Positions 1 to 9,738 of a DNA stretch of 64,000 bases are shown here, piece after piece (within the stretch, counting starts at the first letter, position 1; every line of letters begins with the position of its first letter). A program made the position numbers and the translations under genes. The stretch spans positions 5,421,874-5,485,873 of the forward strand of contig SDUX01000002.1 in NCBI GenBank assembly GCA_008729055.1, in the 5' to 3' direction. The notes under the pieces are model-generated. The model had not been told where the DNA came from. It saw nothing but the letters and a program-made list of their open reading frames with translations, and searched no databases. Source of the DNA: Pyropia haitanensis. Lineage: Eukaryota > Rhodophyta > Bangiophyceae > Bangiales > Bangiaceae.

Positions 1-80
1 CGTCCCATTTTATTGAGAATGGACGTGTTGCGCACTGCTCACACGAGCGTTGCACGTGAAAGAGTGATAAAAGAATGGAC

Positions 81-179
81 TCTCTCGAGCCGGAATCGAA
101 CCAGCGACATTCTGATAACGGGAACATCTACAGTCAGACGCTCTGAGTTGCGCTTCCGAGCCAACTGAGCTATCGAGAG
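81..179 (-). tRNA. tRNA-Tyr (GTA) with anticodon-loop and D-loop insertions
   Basis: On the minus strand a perfect 7-bp acceptor stem (CTCTCGA with TCGAGAG) closes a cloverleaf with discriminator A. The T arm is GCTGG-TTCGATT-CCGGC. The D stem is GCTC/GAGC and the anticodon stem TCTGA/TCAGA. The anticodon GTA lies at 131-129. The anticodon loop is 18 nt instead of 7, which fits an 11-nt intron at the canonical 37/38 position after CTGTAG. The D-loop is 23 nt instead of about 8 (AGTTGG...A), implying a second insertion of about 15 nt near position 20/21 that can itself fold (GTTG with CAAC). Removing both gives a normal 73-nt tRNA. Tyr anticodon introns are general in eukaryotes; D-arm introns are known from red algal nuclear tRNAs. 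Intron edges are ambiguous by 1-2 nt. Confidence 0.92.
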
Positions 180-426
180 GTGCTGCTTCCGGCACATTTT
201 AGACATATTTGATAAACAATGTGTGTACAACACCGCACTGGCTGGACAACTGCCGTACATTCCGATACCAACGGCTTCAGCAGACGAAGGGGCAATGGAA
301 AGCCAGACAGCCCGAACGTTTGGGATGGGGCCACTAAGTGAAGCGCAAACGATCGCGTGGCGCACGAGGTAAACAGACGAGGCAAACAAACGAGCACCTG
401 TGGGGACCTCCCGCCTCCAGCAAACA
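180..426. other. intergenic, nothing recognised
   Basis: Spacer between the tRNA-Tyr gene (transcribed leftward) and the end of the CPSF73 gene. It should hold the 5' flank of the tRNA and the 3' UTR of the neighbour. I see no conserved element. Confidence 0.5.
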
Positions 427-3400
427 TCAACTCCTATCACCAGTCGCAATCGCCAGCATACCAGCGTCCCCCGCCCCATTCCCCACTCCGCCAGGCGGGA
501 GCGGCTCCCGCTTCACCCCCGACGCCACCTTGGGCGCCGCCGTTCCCCCTCCTCCGCCAGCCCCGTCGTCTGGTATACAGTCCGCGCAGCACGGGCAGTA
601 GTAGTCGGGGATAGGAAGGACTGCCGCTTGGATGCGACGGAGCGCCAGCCGCACCCGCTCTCGCACAACCGATGACACGGACGCGACCCCCCCCGTCGCG
701 TGGTCCACCGTCACCGCGTGGAGGTCCACGACCAGCCGGCTAACGGTCGGCCGGCGGCGAGACAACTGGATTGGGCCAAAGCGGGCAGAGAGGAGGCGGC
801 GGGTGACGGCGAGCGCGGCATCGACAAAGTCGTCATCGAGAAGGTGAGGGGTCCCTGCGTGGACGTGTGCAGATGGCGCGGGAGGGCGAGCCGCGAGCAC
901 TGCTGCAGATGTCACCGCCGTCGCTGTCGCTGCCGTCGCTGCAGACGTCGCCGCGGGGACTGTCGCGTCCCCAACCGCACCGGGGGGGAGTGGAGGGTCC
1001 AAAATAGGCACCGGCTCAGCCTTTACCAACGCCTGTCCACTAACTGCTGTCGACTCGGCCGACGGCGATCCGTTCCCGGTAGGAGCGACCGCCGACACCG
1101 GCGTGCCGTCAACAGCGCGCTTGACGCCGACGACCGCCGGCGGCTGGGACGTTGCGGTGGGCGCGGAGAGGGCCATCGGTCCAGGCGCCGAGCCCGGCAC
1201 GGGCGTGTTAGGGGCTTCGATAGCCAGCGGCGCGGGTGCCTCAGCTGGACGGCCGCCACCGACACCAATGCCCCCCGCCACAGCGGCTCGAAGGACGAGC
1301 GCGGCAATCGCGTCGGCCACCATGTCCGTCGAATTGTCGGCCTGCCAGGACATGACCACTTTATGGCCCCCCGTGTCACGCTCCTCCACCAGCGTCACAG
1401 CCGAGACCACCACAATTCTGCCTACCGCAGGCGGACTCGGCGGCGACGCACCGCTAAGAGCCCCAGCAAGCTTCTCATCATCACCCCCGCCGCCACCACT
1501 GCCGCCACCGCCGCCACCACCGCCGCCGCCGCCGCTGTCAACACTGATTGACGACACCACCACGTTCTCAAACAGCTTGGCCAGCTCCCGCGCAAGCTCC
1601 CCCATGGGCACGGCAAGTGGTAAAACCAGCCGCTGTCGAATGTGCGAAAGCCCGAGGCGAGTGTAGCGCTGCAGGTCGTCGGGTGCCATCAACGTGTGCG
1701 TAAAATCCTTACGAACTATCACCCCGCTCACGCGGGTGCCGTCGGCGGGCGCGTGCTTGGGCAGCACCCCAATGGCCTTCGCGATGGTGGCACCACGAAA
1801 AGCCAGTGCCACCGTGTGCGAGTTCTTGGGCGTGAAGAGCGCAATCCGCCGCTCCGGTGGCCCCCGGTTATACCGCTGGTCAAGCGCCATCCGCAGGCGG
1901 GACATCTCCTCTGATGACCCGTGCACGAGCACGATGTTGCCCGGCTGGCACGCGTCGATGAAGGAGGATGTTTGCAAAAAGTCCGAGTGCGCCGAGAAGG
2001 TGATGTAGTCCACCGAGCACCGCAGGGGCACCTCCTTGCCGTCCATACGCGTGATTGACTGGGGCTCGGTGAGGACGTGCTTGGCGAGCGTACCCTCCAC
2101 TGAGTAGCCCGACAGGATGAGACCGCTGCGCTTGTCGGGGCACCAGCGCTCAAAAAGCGCACGGGAGAGGCCCGACTGCAGCATTCCCGGCGATGCCATC
2201 ACCACGCACGGGTTACGGTCGTCCAGGTCGTCGATGGAGCGTAGCGACGACACGTACTTGAACGCAAACGGGTTGCCCACGTCGTACCGCCGCCGCACCG
2301 CGTCATTCATCATGTTGATGTAGGTCTGGTAGACGGACATGCAGCGCTTGGCAAGCGCAGACGCGTAGTAGATGGGCACGTCCTGGATATCGGGGTTGGC
2401 CTCCCAAAACTCGTCCAGGATCAGCAGCAGTTCCTGCGCCCGGCCGAGGGCAAAGACCGGCATCAGGACGCGGCCACCGCGACGCACCACAGACGCGACG
2501 CGCTGGGTAAAGCGTGCCTCCCGCACCCGCCGCGGCTCGTGCACCTGCACCCCATAGGTGGACTCAACGATGAGCACATCGGGCCGGGTGGGTGGCACCT
2601 CGGCGCTCTTGAGGTGGCGGTCCTCCTCCCGCGAAAAGTCGCCGGTGTAGAGCACGCGCACGCCGGCAATCTCGACCATAAACATGGCCGCACCCAGCAC
2701 GTGACCCGCGTTGTACGCCCAAAAGCGGATGCCGTCCACAGACACCTCCTGGTGGTAGTCAATGGACTCGATGCGGGGCATGGTGCGCAGCACGTCAGCC
2801 TCAGAGTACAGGTTGTCGTCTGACGAGTGGTGGGAAACGCGAACAAAGTCGCTCATGAGGGTCTTGTAGATGGCCTTGGTCGGGTGCGTCATGAACACCC
2901 GCGCCTTGGGGTTGAAGTTGGTCTTTTCCATGAGATAGGGCAGCGCCGCCGCGTGGTCCAAATGGAAATGAGTGGCGAGCAGGATGTCCACCTCGTCCAG
3001 GTCAATAGGGTCAAAGAAAGGCAGCGACGCGAGACCAGAGTAGGCAGGGTGCACACCACAGTCAAACATGATCATCTTTCCCCGGAAGCGGAGGACGCAG
3101 CAGGAGCGACCGACCTCCCCACCAGCCCCAAGTGGCGTAATCTGTGGACCCACACAACAAAGGCAGGGGAGTAGCAAGCAGCACGCAGTAGCAGCCAGCG
3201 CACTTCACATGAAGCATCGCAAGTAAGAAACAGCCCCCGTGGACCACTTACCAATGCAAACGAGGACCTCCCGCACAACAGCCTCAGATAGACTAACGCC
3301 GACAGGCTCTCGTCCCTGCCAGAAACAGAGAACAGACACGCCAGTCGACCGACACACCTCCATCACATCCGCCTTGTCGCCAGTGCCCAACGGGTCCAGC

Positions 3401-3432
3401 CGCAGCGTCTTTTTCGAATGAACAGAAGCCAT
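427..3432 (-). CDS. CPSF3: CPSF73 (CPSF subunit 3), pre-mRNA 3'-end endonuclease
   Basis: Two exons, 3432-3358 and 3141-427, give a 929-aa protein. The 216-nt intron (3357-3142, GTGTGT...CAG) joins the N-terminus in phase as ...DVME|ITPLGAG, restoring the ITPLGAGxEVGRSC start of the family. This is the zinc-dependent nuclease that cleaves pre-mRNA before polyadenylation, in the nuclear CPSF complex. Visible parts: metallo-beta-lactamase domain with HFHLDH (H83, H85, D87, H88), the GHVLGAAMF segment, LYTGDFSREEDRHL, a beta-CASP domain (FALGRAQELLLILDEFW, YYASALAKR), then the SAHSDF and LVHG motifs. A CPSF73-100 C-terminal domain follows, interrupted by a poly-Gly linker (from CCG/GCC repeats near 1485-1535) and Ala/Pro/Gly-rich stretches that make it longer than the animal protein (about 680 aa). 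The start at 3432 has context GCC-ATG-GC. Catalytic residues are intact. Confidence 0.95.
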
Positions 3433-4174
3433 GGTGGCCGGAAGTGGTCGCCGCCGTGGCCCCCACGTGGTGGGAGTGGGCCGTACAGCGGGACGCGACG
3501 ACACGCTACGCTTGGGCTGGGCCAACCCTCCGCGCGGTGGTCGGCCGGGCGTTGAGCGGGCCTTTGTCCGGCCAAGACGGAATCCCGCCCATCCCAAGCA
3601 GTGTGGTGGCATTTTTCAAAGCTCGAATGTCACCAAACTTTCACGTCACACGTGGTGCCAAAGACCGACCTGATTGGACTACACTTGTCCGCCTTTCGCG
3701 TGCCCAATGACTGTCATCGCCCGCCCTTCCACCAGCTGCATTCACCGACCCCCTCTCTCCCGCGGACGCCACACTCCCCTCTCCACCCGCCCCACCCGTC
3801 GCCACAATCTCTTTTCTCCTTCCGTCGCGACGCTCTCCTCTCCTTCCATGGCAACCTCTCCCTCTCCATCCGTCGCCATGTTCCCCTATGCAAACGACGC
3901 TACACCTTGCGCTCCACCTGGTGCCATGCCCCCTTCTCCTGTCGCCATGTCCCCCTTTCCACCTAACGCCGGTTCCCCGCCTGCTGTTTTGATGGGTGGG
4001 CTCCATTTGTGTCCTCTTCCGCCGCCGCCGCCTTTGTTTGTTGTTCCCTACCCAACCCCAACGGCACTGGGGTCCCGCCGTCCCCTGAATGTCGCCCACC
4101 CGGCTCCCCCCCCCCCGTTCCGAGTCGGCACAAAAGGCGGTCGCCGACGCTGCCGGCCACCCGCCGCCGACGGG
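3433..4174. other. intergenic / 5' flank of the DnaJ-type zinc-finger gene
   Basis: Between divergently transcribed CPSF73 and the next gene. From about 3720 it is pyrimidine-rich (many CTCC, CCCC blocks), as expected of a leader. The frame of the downstream gene stays open from 3674, so a longer N-terminus cannot be excluded, but that stretch reads as repetitive Ser/Pro/Thr without homology. No other gene seen. Confidence 0.4.
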
Positions 4175-4573
4175 ATGTCCTTCGCGTTCGCCCCGCCGCT
4201 GCGGATGGTCGCCGGCGGCTTGTTGCCAGACGGCGCTTCTACGGTGGCCCTCGCGGTGGCCGCGACAGCGGCGGCAGCGGCGACGGCAGCGGCGCTGTGG
4301 CAACGACGGCAGACGGCCGGGGGCGCGACCAGCGGCGGCGACGCCGGGCCGCGGCCGCCATGCGCGGTGTGTGGCGGCTCGCGGGTGGTCGAGTGCCCCT
4401 GCTGCGGCGGCCTGGGCGGCTACATTTCCGGCGGCCGCGGCTATCCGTGCGCGTCGTGCTCCGCGGCGGGGCCGGGCGGCAAGGTGATTTGCCGCGCGTG
4501 CTACGACGGCGACCCGTACGACCTGGCGGGGATCCGGCGGATTGTGAACGAGGCCACCGGGGTCGGCGAATGA
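4175..4573 (+). CDS. small cysteine-rich DnaJ-type zinc-finger protein, probably plastid-targeted
   Basis: 132 aa from the ATG at 4175 (MSFAFAPP...). The N-terminal half (about 60 aa) is Ala/Arg-rich with a hydrophobic Ala stretch, like a transit peptide or membrane anchor. The C-terminal half has four CxxC motifs: CAVCGG, CPCCGG, CASCSA and CRACYDG, separated by Gly-rich loops. This is the layout of the DnaJ central zinc-binding domain without a J domain. In plants, small proteins of this type (BSD2, PSA2 and LQY1 types) act as plastid assembly or disulfide factors, so a chaperone or redox role in the plastid is likely. That role is inferred from the family. The frame is open upstream to 3674, and the start was chosen where the low-complexity extension ends. 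No J domain is encoded nearby. Confidence 0.6.
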   Translation: MSFAFAPPLRMVAGGLLPDGASTVALAVAATAAAAATAAALWQRRQTAGGATSGGDAGPRPPCAVCGGSRVVECPCCGGLGGYISGGRGYPCASCSAAGPGGKVICRACYDGDPYDLAGIRRIVNEATGVGE

Positions 4574-4593
4574 CGGGAGGGGCGGCCATGCCA

Positions 4594-4614
4594 GGGGGGG
4601 GGGGGGGGGGGGGG
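4594..4614. repeat. poly-G tract, 21 G
   Basis: Uninterrupted run of 21 G just 3' of the zinc-finger gene. It is one of many long G-runs in the window and a candidate for length error in assembly or for G-quadruplex formation. Confidence 0.9.
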
Positions 4615-5714
4615 AACCTGGGCGCGGGCGCCCAGTGCTGTAGCGGCGCTGGGCGCTCGCGCCAAGATGGCGAGCAGAGTCGCCACCGCGGGGGTCGTCG
4701 CTGGCCTCGCCACACACCCTCTCCCCTCTAACGCGAGCGCGACGGACGGACTACCACAGCCGCCACTCCTGCAACTGTGGGGCTTGCACGGCCACCCACC
4801 CCTCCGCGGTCACCAGCTGCCGGGAAGGTGCAACGAGCTGCGAGACCTCGGCGCCTGGCGGGTACTGTGGGTGTGCGTGTTGGGGTGAGCGCCTGCTCGA
4901 GCTGGGTGTCTTCCCTCCCCCAACTCTTGTTTTTGCTGCTTGCGCTGTCGTTTTGAACGGATGGTGCCTGCGCTGCTGTCTTCCTGGGGTGTTTCCTCTG
5001 GTGTCTGTTGCGCTCCACCCCCCTATTAGGCAGCCGGGCGCCTTTGAATCGAGGAGTATTGACGGCTGCGACGACGCTGACGTCCTCATCCCCTTCCTGT
5101 CCATATGGATGACTACGAGGCGGCTGCGTCGGAGCGCTGGAAGCGAGGGAGAGCTCGGGGATGTCTCCCCGTTCCCTATGCTTCCATCCCCTCCACCCTC
5201 CCCCAGAGCGTTGGTTTGGGTGGCCTTTGTGCCGCGGGGCCACTACCCCCAGTGTACCTGACAGGCGTGGGCTCGTTTGCGCCGCCACGGTGGTGCCAGT
5301 GCAGTTTCCTGTCCACCCCTGCGTCGCACCGGCATCGTGTTTGCTCCCGCCTTCACCCGAACCTCCCTCCCCCCTCTCTGTCCCCCCCAGCTTTCGTTCC
5401 CCCTATTCTTTTTCGTACGCTCACTTGAAATCGAGATCGGCCAGACCCTGTCTGAAAGACTGGAAAACTCTTTCACGTAGAGTCGTTATATTCGCTGACA
5501 CAACTCAAGGAAGTTGAATACTTCCACGAAACTGCCTGCATACAATTAGATTTTAGGTTGTGTTCGCAAACGTACTTTCAGGATAAAATGTAAAAGCAGC
5601 GACAAACCGGCCAGGCCTTCCTCCATTTGACACGGCAAGGCAGTCGTGGCATGATCGACTGTCTCCAACCGTTCTGCCCCAACCGCGACCGCCCGTACCC
5701 GCGTACTTCCCAGG
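4615..5714. other. intergenic region before the OMA1-like gene
   Basis: No convincing coding signal. The first half is GC-rich. The stretch 5420-5620 is distinctly AT-richer (for example ATACAATTAGATTTTAGG near 5540) and probably holds the promoter of the downstream protease gene. No TATA box can be assigned with confidence. Confidence 0.4.
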
Positions 5715-7024
5715 ATGCTGCGCCAGCTGGCGGCCGCAGCCGCCCGGCGGCTTCCCCGCCCCGCCCCCCCTCACCCAACCCGCGGCCTGGCAGCGTGGCC
5801 GTCCCCCCCGCGGCCGCCACGGGGGACGCTCGCACCCCCCCGGCAGCCGCCGCCGCCGCCGCCGTCGGCGCCGCCAAAGCGGCCGGCGTGGGACCCCAAC
5901 TGGGACGGCCACCGCGGGCGCGGCAATCAGCTCCCATTCTATGGACGGACGCTGGTGGCCGGGCGCGGCAAGTTTATCCTGGTACGTTGGCGGTGTGGCC
6001 GTCGTTCTTACTCTGGTTTTCGCGTGGAGAGGCGTTTGGTGGGTGGGTGCGTGCGTTGTTGTATGCCGCTGACCGCCACCACAGCCGGCTGACAGCCCCA
6101 CCTGTCTCGTACTTTGCGAGCTGCCCGTGGGACCTGCCGCGTGCTCTGTGCCCCGCGCCTGCTGGTTACCACCTGCAGATTGTCGCCGTTGGCGGAGGCA
6201 CCGCCTACTACGCCGCGCACCAGGACTATGCGCCCTACACCCACCGCCGCCGCATGATTGACCTGTCCCCCGAGGACGAGGCCGCCCTCGGCGAGCGCGA
6301 GTTCCACCGCCTCGTGACGTCGTCGCCCACCCACCCGCCCGGCGCTCCGTCCTCCCGGCTGGTCACCCGCGTCGCCCGCCGCATCGCGGCGGTGGTCCCC
6401 CCCACACCCACCCCCTTTGACTGGCGCTTTGTCGTCATTGCCGCGCCCGGGGTGGTCAACGCGGCGTGCTACCCTGGTGGCAAGGTCGTTGTCTTTTCCG
6501 GCCTCCTCGACGCCCTCCCTCCCGGGCGGGAGGGGGAAGCCGAGCTCGCAGCCGTCATCGCCCACGAGATTGGTCACGCGGTCGCACGGCACTCGGCGGA
6601 GAAGCTGTCGTTTGCCAACCTGGTGCTCCTCGCGCGGGTGGTCCTGTTTTGGCTCGTCGACGCGGGCGTGCTGGTGGACATTCTCATCAACATCGCCGCG
6701 TCGCTGCCCATGTCTCGGACGATGGAGGCCGAGGCCGACTACATCGGCCTCCGCCTCATGGCCGCCGCGTGCTACGACCCCGCCGCCGCCGCGCGCTTCT
6801 TCACCCGCCTCGACCGCATGGCGGGCACGCGCGGCACGCCGCCGCCGGCGTTCCTCTCCACCCACCCGTCGGACAAGCGGCGGGTGGAACAGATCAAGGG
6901 GTGGCTGCCGGACGTGGCGACCGATTATACCGCTGGCTGCGCGCGGGGCACGCGCGACGGGGTGCGGGGGCTGGAGGCCGCTGTCTCGCGGCAAGAGGGC
7001 GGCAAGGGCGGCTGGTTTCGGTGA
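5715..7024 (+). CDS. OMA1: OMA1-like M48 metalloendopeptidase, mitochondrial
   Basis: Exons 5715-5981 and 6179-7024 (intron 5982-6178, GTACGT...CTGCAG, phase 0) encode 370 aa. The join gives ...GKFIL|IVAVGGG. The Arg/Ala-rich N-terminus (MLRQLAAAAARRLPRP) looks like a mitochondrial presequence. The catalytic motif HEIGHAVARHSAE (H218, E219, H222) matches OMA1. The downstream EAEADYIGL supplies the third zinc ligand, and the C-terminal LSTHPSDKRRVEQI is typical of the family. OMA1 is an inner-membrane protease that responds to membrane stress and cleaves OPA1-type or misfolded proteins. A hydrophobic stretch (LARVVLFWLVDAGVLVDILI) follows the active site. Reading straight through the intron also stays open from 5627, which would mislead an intron-free annotation. 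Confidence 0.9.
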
Positions 7025-7246
7025 GGGCGACGCTGTCGCCGGAGCGGCAGCGGCGGGCGCAGCGCGGTAGGCACGCGCGGCTGTTCCAGGGGTCCCTGGC
7101 GAGACCACGTCACGCGCGTGGCAGCGTGGTGCTTCTCTTTTGTTTTTTTGTACAGCCTTCGGTTTGTTCGCCTGTCGGAGCCCACCTTGCACGCGTTTGT
7201 GGTGCCGCAGATGGCCTTTGGATGGCCAGATTGGTGCGAGAACACA
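7025..7246. other. 3' flank of the OMA1-like gene
   Basis: GC-rich, then T-rich (TTCTCTTTTGTTTTTTTG near 7133-7150), a plausible 3' UTR. No gene seen. The 228 bp from 7864 to 8091 between the foldback element and the tyrosinase stop are equally featureless. Confidence 0.35.
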
Positions 7247-7863
7247 GCGCAGGAGTGCAGTGCGAGCACCGACGGAGCTCAAACTTGGTCATAACGGTCT
7301 GTGGTCTTTCCCAGCTCGGCAGAAAAATATACTGGGTCTCCAAACGATGCTGTTGCTGCGCTCGTACGGGATGTTAGTGAAGCGCCCCTTCTCTCGGCCG
7401 TTCCAGCACCCCGTCTCAGCCTCATTGTCATTGATGAGACGAACTTGTACGAGCCAACTTTGACCGCGCTCAGCTCTGCCGCATGGGCAGTTTTGTCTTG
7501 ACGCAGACACGGTCCATCTTAGAAAGTATACATCCGTGCACTTTCTTGCAGCAAGGCTCACACGTACTCATGGGAAACACTTCTGCCGCGCGTATGCCCG
7601 AAGACAGGGGGGCATTTTCATGTGTTTTTCTCCACCTGCGGCGATGGTCAATCTTCTTCTGTGGGCTGGGAGTGTTTAAGGATGCGGGCAGTAGTGACGG
7701 AGTGCTGGAACGGCTGAGAGAAGGGGCGCTTTTTCGACATCCCGCTCGAGCGAACAACGGCATCGTCTAGCGACCCGGTTTTCTGTTCTTCCGAGCCAGG
7801 AATAACCATAGACGGACACGACCAAGTTCGAGCCCGGTCGGTGCTCGCATTGCACTCCGGCGC
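7247..7863. mobile_element. foldback / MITE-like element with ~168-bp inverted repeats
   Basis: Positions 7247-7415 and 7696-7863 are imperfect inverted copies of each other. Shared blocks include GAGTGCARTGCGAGCACCGA, AACTTGGTC, GCTCGG, CGATGCYGTTG and GCGCCCCTTCTCTC, at roughly 75-80% identity by eye. The 280-bp loop between them has no coding potential. The structure fits a non-autonomous foldback element or MITE. No transposase is nearby, and I could not define a target-site duplication. Confidence 0.65.
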
Positions 7864-8091
7864 TTCTTTTCCCATCAAGCTCGCTACATGGAAGCCACCT
7901 GTAAAATTAAGCGTGGGCGGACGCTCGAGCCCGCTACACGGGCGAGGCCAGACCCCACGCTCCCCCCCCCCACTGGCAGTCCTGCTCCCCGCGGCTGCCG
8001 TCCACTAGGCCGCGCACTCGCAACCAGTTCAACCCCCCGCTGCGTGCCCGTCGCCGCCCCCGCGCGGTCCGTTGACCGGTGGCGCGCCCTA

Positions 8092-9738
8092 CTAAACCAC
8101 CAGCCGCCCGCTCTCGTCCGCCGCCACCGCCGCGTTGTTGAGCAGCCGCTGCGCCTCTGCCCGCCGCGCATTGTCGATGCCCGTCGCGGCGGCCCACCTG
8201 TCCAGCTGCGTCGCCGCGACGGAGCGCGTCGCCGGCGCCCGCCGCCGCGCGACCGCCCGCGCCGTCCGCCCGCGCCGCGTCGTTGGCGTGCGCGCGGACG
8301 CGTACCCGACGCACGGCAGCGTAAACGTGTCCGACACGCGGCGGCCATCAAACGCCGACAGCGAGTCGGTGGGCGACACGGGGCGCCCCTGGTGCGTGCC
8401 GTCGTACTGGGACGGGTTGCCCGACGCGCGCTGCCGCAGCCACCACACCCGGTCCGTGTTGGCGTGGACGGCGATGAAGAAGGCGGGATCGTTGGGCGAC
8501 TGGTCAACGAGGAACATGTCGCCCCAGTTGCCGCTGAGCAGCGCGCCGCCAATCGCCACGTGCGGCGCGCCGTGTGCCAGCTCCCACGCGTTGGCAAAGT
8601 CCGCGAACGACCCGCCCGCGTCGATGAGCGCGTTGATGGTGCCCGGCTGGTCGAACTGGAAGGCGCCCATGCCGCCAGCGCCCGAGTTAAATCCGCGCGT
8701 CACGCAGTGCGGGGTCGGCTGGCGCGCCTGGAGGTTTGCGTACGGCCCGTCGGGGATGCAGCCGCCCGCGACGCCGCCGCCGAGGACGTCGGTGCCAAAG
8801 ACGGACGCCACGACGGGGTTGTCCCAGTCGGCGGTGAAGTCCCAAAACGGGAGCACCACCGTCGGGTCGATGGAGCGGAGCGCCTGCTCCAGCTCCAGCA
8901 CAAACAGCCGGTGCCAGGGGAGGAACTGCACGCCCCCGTGCGCGGCCTGCCCGTTGACCCGGTGGATGGTGGTGAACTGGTCGTACAGGCCCTGCGAGAT
9001 GAGGGCGTTGAAGGCGGCAGCCAGCCGCCGCTTCTGGTCCGCGCTCAGCGACTCGATGTTTTGGCGAGTCCGGAAGTTGGCCGCCGTGCACTGCCGCCAG
9101 CCGTCGCCCCAGCGGTACGCCGCGGCGGGCGGCGGCGTCGGGCGCGGCGTCGGGCGCGGTGTCGGACGCGGCGTCGGGCGCGGCGTCGGGCGCGGCGTCG
9201 GACGCGGCGTCGGCCGCGGCGTCGGCTGCGCCGTCGGCCGCGGCGTCGGCTGCGCCGTCGGGCGGGCCGTCGGACGCGGCGTTGGCCGCGGCGTCGGCCC
9301 CGGCGGGTTCGACCCCGGCCCAAAGTTGCACCGCGTCCGCTCGCACGTCCTGGGCGTGCAGTCCGTGTAGGTCTCCGTGCGGGTGCACCCGTTGGCGCCG
9401 TCAAACACGTACTGCCGCACCGCCGTGCGCGACGAGCACGGCACCTGCCGACGGCGCTGCCGGCAGTTTTGCCCACACTGCTCGGTCACCTTGCAGCAGT
9501 AGTTGCGCCGCGGGTTCCCGTTGCCGCCCCAGCAGCCCGCCGGGATGGGGCCGCGGCCGCGGCCGCCGCCGCCGCCACCGCCGCCCGCCACGTACTGGCG
9601 GTCAGCGGGGGCGGCGACGTCGGCGACGGCGGCGGCAGCGTCGCCATTGGCGGGCGAGCCGCCCTCTGCGACAGAGGCAAACGCAACCGCGACGGCGAGC
9701 GACGTCGCCGCGGCCTTAGACAGCCACAGGCAGACCAT
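8092..9738 (-). CDS. secreted tyrosinase with N-terminal Cys-rich domain and PTPRP linker
   Basis: 548 aa from the ATG at 9738. The N-terminus ([20 protein letters not shown]) is a signal peptide. Residues about 64-135 form a Cys-rich domain with about ten Cys (YCC, QCGQNC, CTPRTC). A repetitive linker of PTPRP/PTAQP units follows (coding DNA 9125-9302, a 12-bp repeat). The catalytic domain then carries the type-3 copper sites: CuA H259, H267, H276 (IHRVNG...AAHGG...PWHRL) and CuB H389, H393, H425 (HGAPH...DPAFF...[10 protein letters not shown]). All six ligands are present, so it should bind two coppers and oxidise mono- or diphenols. The signal peptide and linker suggest a cell-wall or extracellular enzyme. 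Tyrosinases are known in Pyropia. The frame is open upstream to 11040, but that part is low-complexity and lacks a signal peptide, so the start at 9738 is preferred. Confidence 0.9.
   Translation of the reverse strand: MVCLWLSKAAATSLAVAVAFASVAEGGSPANGDAAAAVADVAAPADRQYVAGGGGGGGGRGRGPIPAGCWGGNGNPRRNYCCKVTEQCGQNCRQRRRQVPCSSRTAVRQYVFDGANGCTRTETYTDCTPRTCERTRCNFGPGSNPPGPTPRPTPRPTARPTAQPTPRPTAQPTPRPTPRPTPRPTPRPTPRPTPRPTPRPTPPPAAAYRWGDGWRQCTAANFRTRQNIESLSADQKRRLAAAFNALISQGLYDQFTTIHRVNGQAAHGGVQFLPWHRLFVLELEQALRSIDPTVVLPFWDFTADWDNPVVASVFGTDVLGGGVAGGCIPDGPYANLQARQPTPHCVTRGFNSGAGGMGAFQFDQPGTINALIDAGGSFADFANAWELAHGAPHVAIGGALLSGNWGDMFLVDQSPNDPAFFIAVHANTDRVWWLRQRASGNPSQYDGTHQGRPVSPTDSLSAFDGRRVSDTFTLPCVGYASARTPTTRRGRTARAVARRRAPATRSVAATQLDRWAAATGIDNARRAEAQRLLNNAAVAADESGRLVV

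Noticed and set aside
5627..6178. Intron-free N-terminus for the OMA1-like protein
   Set aside because: The read-through peptide has no homology. The GTACGT/CTGCAG intron joins a presequence-bearing exon in phase.
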